Counted from the first letter of the stretch, positions 11,805-23,560 are shown. The stretch: 64,000 bases of DNA from Nomascus leucogenys (GCF_006542625.1 NC_044398.1:77544883-77608882), one strand, 5' to 3'. Made by a program: numbers and translations. Notes: a model not told the origin generated them from the letters alone.

Positions 11805-11965
11805 TACTCAGTGCCACACTCCAGAAACTGCGCTAGCTAACCACTTTATTATCTCATTTAATCTTCACAACCACATTGTAGATATGCAAAATTATCATTC
11901 TTTTATAGGTGAAAAGCCTGAGGAAGGCCACAGAGAACTGAAGAAGCTTGTTAAGGTCAAACTAG
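11805..11965 (-). repeat. MIR SINE, antisense
   Basis: The run 'ttattatctcatttaatcttcacaacca', 'ttttataggtgaaaagcctgagg' and 'cttgttaaggtca' is the MIR core in reverse. It is moderately diverged. Confidence 0.75.
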
Positions 11966-11969
11966 ACAA

Positions 11970-12540
11970 GAGTACCCAGGAAGTCCCAGGAAGGGAAGAG
12001 TAGGAGAAAGGAGATAACTGGCTGACACCCTGAAACCTCAATTTTGATCATGAAATGTCTGGATTTTACTGCGTTGTTTTCATCTGTCATCCTGATGATA
12101 CCCTATCCTAAATGGTATAAGTGAAGGGCCGTGCTGGTGGTGATAACAAACCTGATTAAGTAGTGAATTTGAGGCAGAGAGAAGAGGAAGCAGTTTAGGG
12201 TTTTTTTGGTTTCCTTTCAATTTTTAAACAATCCATTCATGTGCAAATTAGTGGTGAGAAAAGCCGTGTTTTATCACTTGACTAAGGTAGGTTCTTTACT
12301 AGGCAATAATTTGTCAGCCTAGTTTGAGTAACAGTGGTATACTTGAAAGTAACACAACTTCTTTCAAGTATTTTACAGTTTAGATTGTTGTGAATTTATG
12401 CTAATTCTCCGTAGAACATGGTAATTCAAACAATTCAAGTGAGGGCTTGCTGTACATAGACTCAAGGTTACAGGAACACCACGTCCCTATTCACTAATAT
12501 CCCAGAATTTGTATCATAGTATTTCATGGTGTTGGACACA
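11970..12540. other. unique non-coding sequence
   Basis: Nothing is recognised. It is bounded by MIR-type relics on both sides. Confidence 0.5.
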
Positions 12541-12544
12541 GAAG

Positions 12545-12690
12545 AAATTTCAGGGGCATTGAGTCCAACCCTCCTGATTATTCACAAAAGGAAACTAAGG
12601 TACACAGAGGTCATGTGATTTGCCCAAGGTCATGTAGTGCCTATTAGGTAGTGTAGATGGAGTGGCAGATGTGAACTGTGCATGACTTAG
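12545..12690 (-). repeat. MIR-like ancient SINE, antisense
   Basis: The series 'attgagtccaaccctcctgatt', 'aaaaggaaactaaggtacacagagg' and 'tgatttgcccaaggtcatgtag' is typical of old tRNA-SINE cores found in reverse. The first block differs from classical MIR, so a related old SINE is possible. Confidence 0.55.
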
Positions 12691-12784
12691 ATGTAGCCTC
12701 TGCTGTCTCTGAATGGCCTACCTGTCTGAAAGAGAGATAAATCTGAGCCCTTAATATAGGATAGTCTTTGAGGAGTCCAACTGG

Positions 12785-13902
12785 CCAGTTGGTGGCAAGG
12801 TGTCTACATTGGGTCCATCTGGAAAGGGCAAGTGGTTTATCCTTACAGGGAAGGATATCTACTCTGGGTATGTGGATGCCTTTCCTGTTTGCAGAATCTC
12901 AGCCAGCACAACTATCTGGGGATCCATAGAGTCTCAGCCAGCACTGCTATCTAGTCTGACCTACCAAATGTGAATCCAACCAGGGATCTAACTTTACAGC
13001 AAAGGAGGAGTAAGAGAGGAATCACCATAGGATCCACTGATTTTATCACATACTTTGCTGCCTACCATCCAGAAGGAGCTAGCCTCAAAAAGCTGTGGAA
13101 TGGCCATCTAAGGCCTGGTTGAAGCACTAGCTCAGAGGCAACTCTCTGAAGGATGGGGTGCTGTCTTTCAAGATGCAGTATATGCATTAAATCAGAGACC
13201 TCTCTATGACACCATGCCCCCAACAGAAAGAATGTATTGGTCTGGGAACTAAGGGATGAAAGTAGAAATGGCTTAACTTAGCATCATTCCCAGTGACCCA
13301 CTGGATATTTTGTGCTTCCTGTTCCTGAAACTCTGGGCTCCCTGAATTGGACGTCCTGGACCCCAGAGAGGATAGCCTCCTTCCAGGGGACATAGTCAGG
13401 TCCTATTGAAGTCCAAGGTACCCCTCTTGCCAAAGCACTCTGGACAACTTTGTTAGGGACCAGTAGGCAAGAAGAAAAGTCACTATCCTAGCAGGGGTAA
13501 TGGCTCCTGACCAGCAGGGGGCATAGGGCTGCCTTTGCACTATGGGGGCAGGGAGGAATGTGTGTGGAACCTTCTGATCCACTTTGGCATCTGCTGACAC
13601 TCTTTACACTACTAGACCTGTGAATGGATATGACAGCAACTCCAAGCCCAGAAAGGTATGCCTGTCAAGAGTTCAGATCGTTCAGGAATGAATGATGATA
13701 GTGAGGGTGGTGGAATTTAGAATGGATAGTGGAGGTGGGAGAGGATGAGAACCTGTAGTGAGTCTCAGGCCAACTAACAACCTTAAGTAAGAGGGGCTTC
13801 AAGGAGCCATGGAGCAGCTGCTCCTAAGGCTATGTGCAGAATAGATCTGTGCAGTACAAGAGGAATGTGGTGGCCATAAAAAGGAACTCTCGGATCTCCT
13901 GC
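12785..13902 (+). pseudogene. ERVL-type provirus remnant: decayed integrase and dUTPase region
   Basis: Nucleotide wording from about 12800 to 13890 follows the 3' end of the pol region of ERVL-class elements (ERV3-16 or ERVL-B grade). The integrase-core part is at about 12800-13200. A dUTPase-like part follows at about 13200-13640, and a terminal pol segment ends near 13850. These are the domains in family order; ERVL elements characteristically carry dUTPase downstream of integrase. Frameshifts and stops break all three plus-strand frames, and a 40-bp internal repetition lies near 12890-12960. No env-like sequence follows. Reverse transcriptase, gag and the 5' LTR are absent. It is a dead fragment with no coding capacity. 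The exact family needs alignment. Confidence 0.7.
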
Positions 13903-14337
13903 TGTGAGTGTATTATTGACTAATTGGCCCCATCTGCCATCTGTTCCCACTGAGGCCACACTTCCCATAGGCTTCTCTCAGCCCAAGACTGAGCACTGCA
14001 GGGATTAATGCAAGCTCTTCCCTGCAGGATGAGAGCCCCCTCTGATGGGTGACTTGGCTTGAGGATTTCCTATTAGCTTGGCCAAGACTTCCCTGGAGGT
14101 GCACTGAAACCTGAGACCCCTTCTTCCCATCCCTCTTTCCTTCCCTATCTCCTTCACAGGGCTTAGACCCACATCACAGTCTGAATGGTTGCTGCACATA
14201 ACCATTGCCAGCTCATTTGAATCCCCTGCCTCATCTGGTTCCCTTCCCCTTTTCCTTCACAAGTGTTTCCTCCATAAATCTCCTGCATAGAAAATCCAAT
14301 CTTGATTTCTGCTTCTCAGAGGACTTGAACTAACACA
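13903..14337 (+). mobile_element. 3' LTR of the ERVL-type remnant (LTR16-like)
   Basis: The segment begins near 'tgtgagtgtattattgac', directly after the internal region, and ends 'ggacttgaactaacaca', giving TG...CA ends. Near the 3' end it has a pyrimidine-rich block ('cccatccctctttccttcccta') and 'tctgcttctcagaggac', as in LTR16-type LTRs. Its position right after the pol remnant in the same orientation supports its being the 3' LTR. The subfamily is from memory and uncertain. Confidence 0.6.
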
Positions 14338-14730
14338 GCAGTGCTGTTAACACTTCTCACTGAGTCTTCTGTGACTGATATTGGTGTGTGAGATATTTTC
14401 CAGCCTGCATCTTCTTCCTTCTTCTCCTCCTGACATTTCTCAGTTCTCCCAACCCAAAGTTTTTTTCCCGATGGAGTGGACACCTCCTGAAGGTTCTTTT
14501 ATTTCTCCTTATTTCCTACCACCACCAGCTAAGATTTTTATATCCAAATTCTTGAGTTAAAGTCTTTCTTCAGTAAACTACATGCTACCATCAGCCTCTT
14601 TCCTTGAAGGTCCTACTGTAGGACGTTATTCTTCACAGTGTGTCCCACATCGATGAGGAACATTCTCAGAATGTGGTGGCCATTCCTGTCCAGCAGACAT
14701 GTGCAAACCCAGACTTGCCATGGCCTCTTA
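14338..14730. other. pyrimidine-rich unique sequence
   Basis: A run rich in CTTCTTCC occurs near 14408-14430. No element is recognised; an old LINE remnant is possible but unsupported. Confidence 0.4.
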
Positions 14731-14734
14731 ATGC

Positions 14735-14915
14735 TGCTCATCAGGTCAGCATTCCTTATAGGTATTTAGTTAATCCTTGCAAAAATTCCCTGAGATATGT
14801 GCTATCATTATTCTCTTTTTACAGATGGTGAAATAAAGGGCAGAGTATTTAAATAACTTGCCATGAACCTACAGCTAATAAATTCTATGGATGCCAGATC
14901 TGAACCAAAGCACTA
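14735..14915 (-). repeat. MIR SINE, antisense
   Basis: It has 'tagttaatccttgcaaaaat.ccctgaga', 'tctttttacagatggtgaaat' and 'aacttgccatgaacctacagctaataa', the MIR core read in reverse. Confidence 0.75.
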
Positions 14916-14919
14916 TAAG

Positions 14920-16145
14920 GAAGAGAGAAAGGAGATGACAATTAGAGAAGGAGATTGGATCAAGGAAGGCCTTTTTTTCTCTTTTTTTTTTTTTTTTTAA
15001 ATCAGAGATTTGAGTTCCCCTCTCCTTTTCCCAGTTCTGGACCTACTTTAATTAATTAATTATAATTCACTAATTCATTCATTTATATTTTGATTTAGCA
15101 AAATGCATGTGTTGAGCACAATTTCCTATTTATTCATTGCTGCTTACTTGCTTGTTTGATGACAGAAAAAGATCCACTGAGCTGCAGAATTCTCTGTGAT
15201 TCTTAGTCTTTCTTGCCTTGTCTACTTTTGGCTCTTCTTGCATTGATACTGCAAAGAACATAGTTCCTGGACATTCTCAGTTTGCAGATGTACCAGCTTC
15301 AACCAAAACCTCTCGATACTGCAAAAGTCTGGTTGTTTACTCTTTGTTGTTCTTTGTCTTTAAACAAAGATAAAGAGTATACAAGAACTCTTATAGGACC
15401 CTACACAATAGAAAGCTGTGACAGATGGATGTCTTTCTCACATGAGTTTCTGGACACCATGCGTGAGCCCTCTGGCAGGCAGTGCCACCTGTGTGCAGGG
15501 AAGGGGTGGTGATGAGCATTCTCAGGAAAGTCCCTCATGTCACTAGCCTGGGGCCCTCCCAATACCCAGCACATTGGAACAGGGTTAAATGGAGCTTCAA
15601 GGATTTGTGCAGGTGGAATGGAACAAAAGGACAGAAACAGCTGATCAGCTTTAAATGTCTAGGCGGCTAAATCAGGATTAACCTTTTTGGCTTTTGTGCT
15701 GATGAGATTTAGAGAGCCCTGCACGTCGCCCAGCTTAGAAGCAGATTTTTCACTAAATAAGATTTGTACTGTTTTATAAATATCAGCCACTAGATAACTC
15801 GATTCACACCACTAGTTAAAAAATAATAATGCTCCTGAGTTGAAATCTATACGTTAATTTTATATTCTGTTTAAATTAATTGAATTGATATGAAGATAAA
15901 AATATTTGTCAATGTATGTTTCAAGCTGTGCATTACTGGGAAGGGTTAAAAAAACCACAGACATTTTATCCAACCTCATTTTTCAGTTTGTCTATGGGTG
16001 ATGTTATCTTTCTTCCAGCCAGATAATTAAGTACTTGATGGCACTTGTTCATCCATTGTGTAGCATGCAGCAAGTCTTAAAAATATATGTCATGACCAGT
16101 CTCCTTCTTCATCTAAACGAATGAAAATTATGTCAGGGGAAGTAA
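14920..16145. other. unique sequence with a T tract
   Basis: A long, nearly pure T tract lies at 14968-14998 with no recognisable Alu or L1 body on either side. AATTAATTAATTA occurs near 15050. The remainder is not recognised. Short open frames at 15282-15670 have no domain. Confidence 0.5.
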
Positions 16146-16149
16146 TATT

Positions 16150-16318
16150 CATAAACTGACTATATGCCAGACACTTCATTTTCTGTGTAACCTGTTTAAT
16201 TCTTAAAGCATCCTGTGTTAAAATGAAGACTCAGAGATTCAAAGATGTTAAGTAATTTGCTTGCACTAGGTGGCAGAGCCAACTTGAGACTCACATATTG
16301 GGACTCCAGACCCAGTGA
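16150..16318 (-). repeat. MIR SINE, antisense
   Basis: Key blocks are 'actatatgccagacact', 'tgtttaattcttaaagc', 'gaagactcagagattcaaagatgttaagtaa' and 'ggtggcagagcc'. It is followed within 60 bases by another MIR in the opposite orientation. Confidence 0.75.
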
Positions 16319-16369
16319 TTTATTCTCCCACTGTGTTCTTACTTTGCTATGGACAGACTCCATAGAAAA

Positions 16370-16590
16370 GTGTAGAAAACCATGGGCTCTGGAGCCAGAA
16401 ATACTCATGATCAAAAGGTACATCTGCTACTGTCATATCTATGAGACCTTTGGAAGTCATTTAGTCTAAGACTCTATTTCCATATCTGTAACATGGAGAT
16501 ACTTTTTAACACAGTGAGTTGTTTTAGTGATGACATGACATAGTATAGGTAAAATGTTTAGCATGCTGCATGGTACATCATTAACTATAT
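16370..16590 (+). repeat. MIR SINE, sense
   Basis: 'gggctctggagccagaaatac', 'gacctttggaagtcatttagtc', 'atatctgtaacatggagat' and 'aaaatgtttagcatgctgcatggta' follow the MIR in sense order almost from end to end. Confidence 0.8.
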
Positions 16591-16599
16591 CATTCAATG

Positions 16600-18050
16600 G
16601 CACTGATATCCAGTTTTAAGTCAGTCCATTGGATATTCTTGGCTTTTAGCAACACATAGGAAATAATATTTCATCTTCTTTTTAAAAATAACACCCTTTT
16701 TAGAAATATCTTCAAACATTTCAGATTTTACATTTTACCGTATCTCCCCTTGTAATGGAGTTCTATACACACGACGTGTTATGGGAAAGGGAAATAAAGT
16801 TGATACTGAGCTGGTTAGATCTTAACATTATTAATTGTAGGGCACTGGGGTTAGGTTAATGGCCTCATGTTAGAGCACCAACTGGATTCACCTGGCCTTT
16901 GTACATTTGTTGAAGGATTCTTTCTGCTCCAGTTTCTCTGCAGACCAGATCAGAAGGCTTAGGTCAAAGTTGAAACCCTGTAGTATTAGGATTCAGATAT
17001 TTGGAGAGCTAAGCTAAGGGATGAGATCTCAACGATAACTTAAAAGGACTGACTCCACTTCCAACGACAAACTGTGACCTTGCCATCAGAGAGAACCTCA
17101 TCAGGAAGGACTTTGAGCTCTTAATTAACCCACCCCTTGGAGAGGCTCTACTTGGACCCACCAAATTCCAATCTGTAGGAAAAAAGGTACAGCCAATTTT
17201 CAGGCCACTTCCAAATACTACATGAGCTAGTTTGGTGTCTAATGTAACAATTGTACATGTTTTAGTGGCTCCACAGTTAGACTTGTGGGACACTAAGGAA
17301 GCCATCTATCAGAGAGCTGGTGAGTTCATAATTTAATGAATACCCTTTCTTTTATCACTGTTACCATTATTCTGCATTTTCTTAAGCTGTATTTATTTGG
17401 ATGATTCTAGCTACCTGTTGTCCTCAGAGGCTACAACTTTTATTTCCTACAAAATAGTTATTCCTTCTTACTTTTACCGTCTTCCTTTTAGAGATGCCTA
17501 AGCAATGTGTGTTGTTTGTTTAGAGAAAACGTATGAATATTTCTGGTTGTAACATTACCATTTGACCTTAGGGGCAAATCATGCTTACAATGTCCTTTGT
17601 TCTCTGAATCAAGCCATACAATTTCCATCACTGTCAATGCTGCCCAACTGTAAGTGGAGACAGAGACTACTACAATGTGCTGATTTGATTTCATAAACAT
17701 TTGGTTCTACTCACATCACGTGCATATTATCATGTGAAATATATTACATACAAAGGCTTAGGCCCTCATAACCTGAGGATTTATTCTGTCTGTCCCCTTT
17801 TTTCATCGTTGTCTTGCTGCTTGGAGGTTGGCATTTGTGCACAGATTGCTGTGAAAATGCCCATTAACGCCTAGAGAATATAAGAAATGGCTTGGGCAGA
17901 TGTAGGCAGCTGATGCTGATTTGGGTTAACAGCCCCTTGATGTCAATGCCCACATTCTGGAGCTGATTAAAAATAAGATTTTTCCATAACTCTGAACTGA
18001 TCAGCTATGTGCATATGTATTTTTGTGTCAGTATGTATGAACCTAGAGAG
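16600..18050. other. unique sequence with a candidate conserved block
   Basis: No repeat is recognised. A minus-strand open frame of 98 codons at 17009-17305 has no domain. The block at about 17790-18000 is less repetitive in style and contains TTAACAGCCCC and CTGATTAAAAATAAG-type motifs. I suspect conserved regulatory sequence, but only a cross-species alignment could show it. Confidence 0.45.
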
Positions 18051-18054
18051 AGAT

Positions 18055-18195
18055 GTAGAATACAGTTAACTTTTAACACGGGTTATCACAGCTGGCTAGG
18101 ATGGGGGTGATTATTAACTTTTTACATACACAATTTTATATTGTTTGATGTATTACATCAGAAAGAAAAACCCAGTAAAATGAAACAAAACACAA
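18055..18195 (+). repeat. possible old L1 3' tail
   Basis: 'ggtgattattaactttttacat' followed by 'ttatattgtttgatgtattac' and 'atcagaaagaaaaaccc' resembles a common tail of old L1M 3' ends. A similar passage occurs at 43690-43830. Support is weak. Confidence 0.35.
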
Positions 18196-18232
18196 AGCAC
18201 AGTTCTACAAAGAAAAAGTTATAAACTAAATC

Positions 18233-18396
18233 AGTGATTCTCCAAATTCTGGGTGCATACCTGTGGATCTTGTTAAACTGCACATTCTGATTCAGTCAGT
18301 GTCGTCGAGTGGGGCCTCTGTTGTTGTAGTTCTAGCAAGCTCCCAGGTGATGCCAATTCCACGGACCAATCTAGGGACCGCACTTTCAATAGCAAG
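18233..18396 (-). mobile_element. MER5-type hAT-Charlie MITE, antisense
   Basis: 'cagtgattctccaaattctggg', 'tggatcttgttaaactgca', 'ctgattcagtcagt', 'ctagcaagctcccaggtgatgcc' and 'gggaccgcactttcaatagcaag' are in MER5 order on the minus strand. Both ends are recognisable. Confidence 0.7.
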
Positions 18397-18399
18397 GAA

Positions 18400-20210
18400 T
18401 TAAAACTGGAGGAAGATAACAGAACTTGTTCTTCATCAGTAAAAACCAGATGGAAGTAGTGTTGTCATTTTTTCTATTTCTGTTCCTTCTTAAAAATATT
18501 CTAGTAATTTCTAAAATCTAGATAAAATTTAAAATACTTCTTCAAACCAGACTAGAGAAATGGTTTAATAGGCAGTTGATTTCTGCAGCACAGTGCTAGC
18601 AGAGTAAGCATCCTGTATAAACAATTATATTTAATTCAGTCAAGCATACATTTACTAGAAAAGGATTTGCTTTAGGAGAATTCAATGCCGACAGTTTTCC
18701 CCAAGAATTTATGTTCTTATCATAAAAATAAGACTTAAATTATTCTTGGCTGGAAGAGAGTAGCATTGTTTGTAGGAAAATGGTAGACATAACAGTTTAA
18801 AGTCAAGTATAAGGTTAGTACAAGGAGCATGCAAAGAAGTTTGGGATCACCCAGAGAAGCAGCTGAACTTGGACTAAGTTTACAGGCCCAGTAGGGCTGG
18901 ATGGTATAAAGAGCCCAGGTTGCCTCTTTAGATGAAGTCATTGTCTCTAGAAGGTGACTCTTGGATGCTTGAGAGAGAGAAGCTTAGAGTTTTTCCTAGG
19001 TTCACGTTTCACGCAGCCAAAGTGGGATTAGCTGCTGATTAGCCAGGAATTGCTGACTAGGATCAGCTCTGTTCAGCAAAATCTCATTCTCCCCATCACA
19101 TCCTCATATTCAATTACTCTGACTAAAATAAGTATTTGGGTTGTGTCTGCCAGATGGTCAGCTTTCTTTTCCCTAGAAGAGCTGTTCATTAAAGTGGATT
19201 AGGGAGAAAAATACTTGGTAGAAAATGTATAAATAAATGAATTACTTATTATATCTTTGTTCTGTAATTTGAAGATCCCATAAGGGAAATAGAAAAGAAC
19301 AGAAATACTGTTCAGCTTGAATTCCTGCTGCCTCCAAAGCAGATGAGGTGAGACAGTATGCCAGACTGCCTGTATCTTTTGATACCACACTGCGAGCATG
19401 GCTTATGATGCATATAGTTTATGACTTATTGCAGTATGGATTGGTTAGTAATGTTTTGTCCATTGTTATTATTGAAATGGATAGCTTTTTAAAAATGTTA
19501 TTCTCATTTGATATTTCAAAGGACTTTTTGTTTGTACATGACTTTATTTCATTTAGGGACCAATTTTTTTCACAATGAAAGATAAAATGTAATTTGTATG
19601 AAATCCAATGAGAAGAAAGAACCTCTACCACAGAAATTGGATTTAAATCATTTTTCACAATTGTGTTCATGGTATTAAGCTGAGGCTACTGATATTACCA
19701 TATGCAATTAAAATAAAACTAGTTCTGTAGCATAGAAGGGATGGATTTTTCACATTTCCAATTAGCTGTGGTGAATTGGTGACAATTTCATTCAATGACC
19801 CAGTCAAGTCTGTGACCAGTGACAGTGAGTATAGTGAGTATGTCAATAGGTGAACATTTGCAAATTAATGTTCACCTTACAAAATCAAGTAAATTTGGGA
19901 TTACTTGAATTTGCTTTGAGTAAAGAATTTTGATGAACTGTATTTACTGATTCTGTTTTCAGACTTAGCCTTTTGTGTCTTATTTATTTTCATTTTGTTG
20001 CCTTCATTTTGAAAGTTCTACTAGTAGAATCTGTGTAAAGCTGCTTTTTAATAGAGTTGTGAGATTCTAAGCATTTTTATCTGTATTAAAAAAATAATAA
20101 ATGAACCTATACTTTGTTGCCAAGCGATCTCTTATGTCAAATTAACTTCCATTTGCTACCAATTAAAATAACGTGTTTCCTTAGTGCGTCTGGCAGAGCT
20201 GTTTGCTCTT
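18400..20210. other. unique non-coding sequence, 1.8 kb
   Basis: No repeat or gene is recognised. A short AGTGAGTAT repetition occurs near 19824-19842. Overlapping frames of 76 and 83 codons lie on opposite strands at 19348-19670; neither has a domain. Confidence 0.5.
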
Positions 20211-20214
20211 TTCT

Positions 20215-20880
20215 TTCTTCATTTCTGCCCTCACACTGCCTATCCATTTCTGATCTCACCCTGCCTATCCATTTCTGATGTGACCATCACCTCTATGTGG
20301 TTGGCTTTCACATCTGTCCTCTGAGCATGGTCTCTTTTCTAAGCTTCAACTTCACTTCTCTTTCTTCCTGATGACTTGGTAGTCTTCCCACTTAAAATTG
20401 AACTCATCTTTTGCTCTTAAAATCATGTCCTACTCTAGGTTTCCATATTTCTTTTCAATGTGCCCCCACTCTTACTGCAAGTCAAAGCTTTAGTCTTCAT
20501 GCCTTCATGTCTTCCTTTCCTTCCCATCCTTAATATACATCCCTATCATTCAGGGTCTATCCCATTGACTCCATTCTCATTTCTTATTTCCCACCACCAC
20601 CACCTCCGACCCTACCCTTCTCATGCCTGGATTATAGCAAAGCTTGCTTGACTGATCTCCCCATTTGTTCCCACTCACCCCTCTTTCCTCATTTCCCATC
20701 TGGTTAATATGTGCATTAAGGACAGGGCTATCCCTTAGAATTCTTGTATCCTCAGAAGAGAAATTCCCACAATATAGTATTCAAATCTTGTTTTTTCAAA
20801 AGGACAAGAGGTCATTTCTGATATTCACCATGTGTCTCTGGTTAGAAATTTGTAACTAAATATGGTACAGACTTCATTTT
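20215..20880 (+). repeat. L2-type LINE fragment, sense
   Basis: The pyrimidine-rich text keeps L2 reverse-transcriptase landmarks, notably 'tgcctggattatagcaaagctt.cttgactgatctcccc' near 20624. It carries a 25-bp tandem duplication at 20236-20285. It is strongly diverged and without an open frame. Confidence 0.55.
20236..20285. repeat. 25-bp tandem duplication
   Basis: Two adjacent copies of a 25-base unit starting CTGCCTATCCATTTCTGAT differ at 2 positions. It is a simple local duplication within the L2 fragment. Confidence 0.9.
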
Positions 20881-20884
20881 TTAA

Positions 20885-21980
20885 ATGTTATGCAGAACAG
20901 TTAATTTTCTGTGATTATCAGTTGGCTTGGAAGAGCTCTGTGTTTTTTCTCAACTTCTAAATTTCTCAACCCTAAATTTTCATAATAATGGGAGTATAAG
21001 CAGGATCTACATGAGCAGCACAGTGTAGAAAAATCTATAATTTAGTATAGATTTTTATTTGATAAAATATATAAATTTAGCAAGAGCATCTTTTTCTCTT
21101 TTTTCTAAAGATTTTTAACTAAAATGGTAGATTCAACTGTTAAAAGAAAAAATACTTATAAAATATGGATTTTAAACAACTATTTAAATGTAAGAAGAAA
21201 AAATTCAATCTGCCAAATGGTCTTTTAAAAAAACCATAGAGGAAATGCCTGAAATTGACCAATAGTGATTCTTAGTTATAGTAGGATGCAAAATATTTGC
21301 TCTGAGAAAAAAATCATAATTTGTTTAATCTTTCTTCAGTGAGAAGAACTCGAGAACATAGCACATGTATCTGAAACTGTTTTCCTGGAAACATGACACC
21401 TATGCTTTAGAGAAAAAATATGACAGTTATAGATGGACTTAGTTTTAAAAGATCATTTTATTCATTAGCAAAACAAATGACAATGATAACAAAACAACAA
21501 AACCCACCACCACTGCCCTATAGCCAGCAAACAAGAAACTCCGTACCTGTTTTACACTGTTTTAAATCCAATGTTTTCTCACACTTCTCTGACTGGTAAA
21601 ATCAATGTTATGTGACGATTTATCAGACTTCTCTCCTCCACCCTGTCTCCTAATTGCACATATCCATTGTGAAAGGAGCCCTGTGAAATTTGCTGGATAT
21701 ATGTCCTCAAAGATCACTTATTATTTATTTCTGTATTCAATGGAAGTTTTAAACTTTTTCTTATCTGAAGGATGTACAAACCTCACGAGAATGCAGCTCA
21801 TTCCAAGGACATAAATTCCTACATCTTTGTGGCAGATATCATATGTGGCCCTTTGTATCAATTAACTGAACAAATCCTTAAGAGATCCAGGCCATCTTGG
21901 TGGCCTGAGTTTACATTCAAAAGCAGAGGGATCATGTGGTAGGATCATTTTCTATACCTCAGTCCCAAGCCAGAAACATT
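20885..21980. other. AT-rich unique sequence with a hairpin
   Basis: No repeat family is recognised. A perfect inverted repeat occurs at 21029-21056 and is listed separately. Short open frames are chance. Confidence 0.5.
21029..21056. other. perfect 11-bp inverted repeat
   Basis: AAAAATCTATA and TATAGATTTTT flank a 6-base loop. The arms match without mismatch. AT-only stems of this size arise by chance in AT-rich DNA, so no function is claimed. Confidence 0.85.
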
Positions 21981-21984
21981 TTTC

Positions 21985-23175
21985 ACTAAAGTTATCAATA
22001 ACTTCCCAAATTGCTAAATCCAGTGGTCATTTTAGTCATTTTCTGTGACCTCTCAATGGTTACCTATTCCCTTTCTTTGAAAATTTTTTCTCTGTCTTCA
22101 TAATACCACTCTTTTTTGAATCCTTCCTTGTCTTCTGACTGCTCTTTCCCAGTCTCCTTTGATGGTGTCTCCTTTTCTTACCAGCCAATAACTGGAGCTA
22201 CAGACTGAGTCCTGGGCCCCTTTCTGGTTCAACTCATACTCTTCCTCTAGGCATTTTCATCTATATCATGGTTTAAATACAAGCTCTATGTAGATAAATC
22301 CCAAATTTCAATTTCAGATTCACTCGGAGACCAGACCGCATATTCAAAAGTCTGTTCTAAAATTAATTTGAATGTACCATTGGCATCTCAAACATAATCT
22401 TTTCTCCAAAGATGCTCCTTAGCTTTCTTTCTCTCCGTAAATGAGGCTTCTATCAACCCAGTTGTATAAGCCAGAAGTTAGAAGTCATCTTTGACATCTC
22501 TTTCTCCCTCAATCCACACATCCTGATGATTTCTTCAAGCATATTTTGAATCTCTCTGTGTCTCTCCATCTTTTTCTTCCCTATACTGGCTCAACTCACC
22601 GTCACATTTCTCCTGCAAATATTTTCACAGCTTCCTGCCTTGAGCATCGTAATTGTTCCTTATTTTCCTAATAGCTCTTCATCGTCCTTACTTTTGTTCT
22701 CAATTCTTTTTCCACACTGCAGAAGGAAATTTCACTTCTGTTTGAAGTTTGCAATAACTTCTTTTTGAACTTAGAATAAAACCTAAACTTGTCCACATGG
22801 CTGGTGCGCAAGGTTCAGTGGGATCTGACTCTCACCTGCTTCTCTGGCCTCATGTTGTGCTTCTTTCTTTGCTTATGATAGGTTCTTAGTTCTTAATTTT
22901 TGAAACATGTATTTTTCCCATCTCATGGGCCAGGTATTTCAATTCCTGGGACACCTTTCCCCACCTTTGACTGAAAATACTTGCTCATTCTTTAGTAATC
23001 AGCTCAAAAGTCACCTCTTCAAAAATGTCCCTTAACTAGGTTTCCCTGTGATAATCTCTTATTATAATCCTTATTGTAAATTCTTATAAATGTCTTATTA
23101 TTTATTTTTCACTCCTAGAATTTATATTGTCCGGTATTTGAGAGATTGTGTCTCTCACATCTCATTTCCTAGAAA
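21985..23175 (+). repeat. L2-type LINE, sense, 1.2 kb
   Basis: This is the longest L2 copy here. From left to right it follows the end of the L2 reverse-transcriptase frame: 'ctgtgacctctcaatgg' near 22044, 'cagtctcctttgatggtgt' near 22151, 'gagtcctgggccccttt' near 22207, 'tgtagataaatcccaaat' near 22289, and 'cagttgtataagccagaagt' near 22459. The 3' UTR style 'cacactgcagaaggaaat' near 22713 and 'cagctcaaaagtcacctcttc' near 23001 follow. It decays toward 'agaatttatattgtccggtat'. The frame is destroyed. L2 is extinct in placental mammals. Confidence 0.8.
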
Positions 23176-23427
23176 ACTCAAGCCCTGAAGTTTCTCTCTC
23201 ATTCACTCTAGCTCTTGTTTTCTTCTTTTCTAATGCTAGATACATAGAATAGTGCTCTGAATATGCCCATCTCTTCCTAGCAACCTGCTTAACAAAATTA
23301 TACTGGGAGCTTGGAATAACAGGAGAATTTAAACCATGTAAATTAGTAAATGTTATAAATCAGATACCCCTCTCCCCAGCTAGTTATTAAACGTTTGCTA
23401 CCAAACCACAGCACATGTATAAATGCA

Positions 23428-23560
23428 TATACAGTTTACTGAGCACTTGTGTTAAGTACCTAACTGGTATGCATATTTCCTCATTTAATAGAGTAATCAT
23501 GTAGTAGATATTGTTATATCTCCATTTTACAGGTAAGGAAATAACTTTGGAATTGCCAGA
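23428..23560 (-). repeat. MIR SINE, antisense
   Basis: 'cagtttactgagcacttgtgttaagta', 'tttcctcatttaatagagtaatcat' and 'atctccattttacaggtaaggaaat' match the reversed MIR. Confidence 0.75.

Noticed and set aside
12885..12962. Apparent tandem repeat (TCTCAGCCAGCAC twice)
   Set aside because: It is a small duplication inside the ERVL-type remnant and needs no separate explanation.
14968..14998. Long T tract considered as the tail of an unrecognised retrocopy
   Set aside because: No Alu, L1 or gene-like body adjoins it on either side. The same holds for the tract at 49064-49082.
17009..17305. 98-codon minus-strand frame considered as a processed pseudogene
   Set aside because: No recognisable protein, no A tail and no flanking repeats were found.
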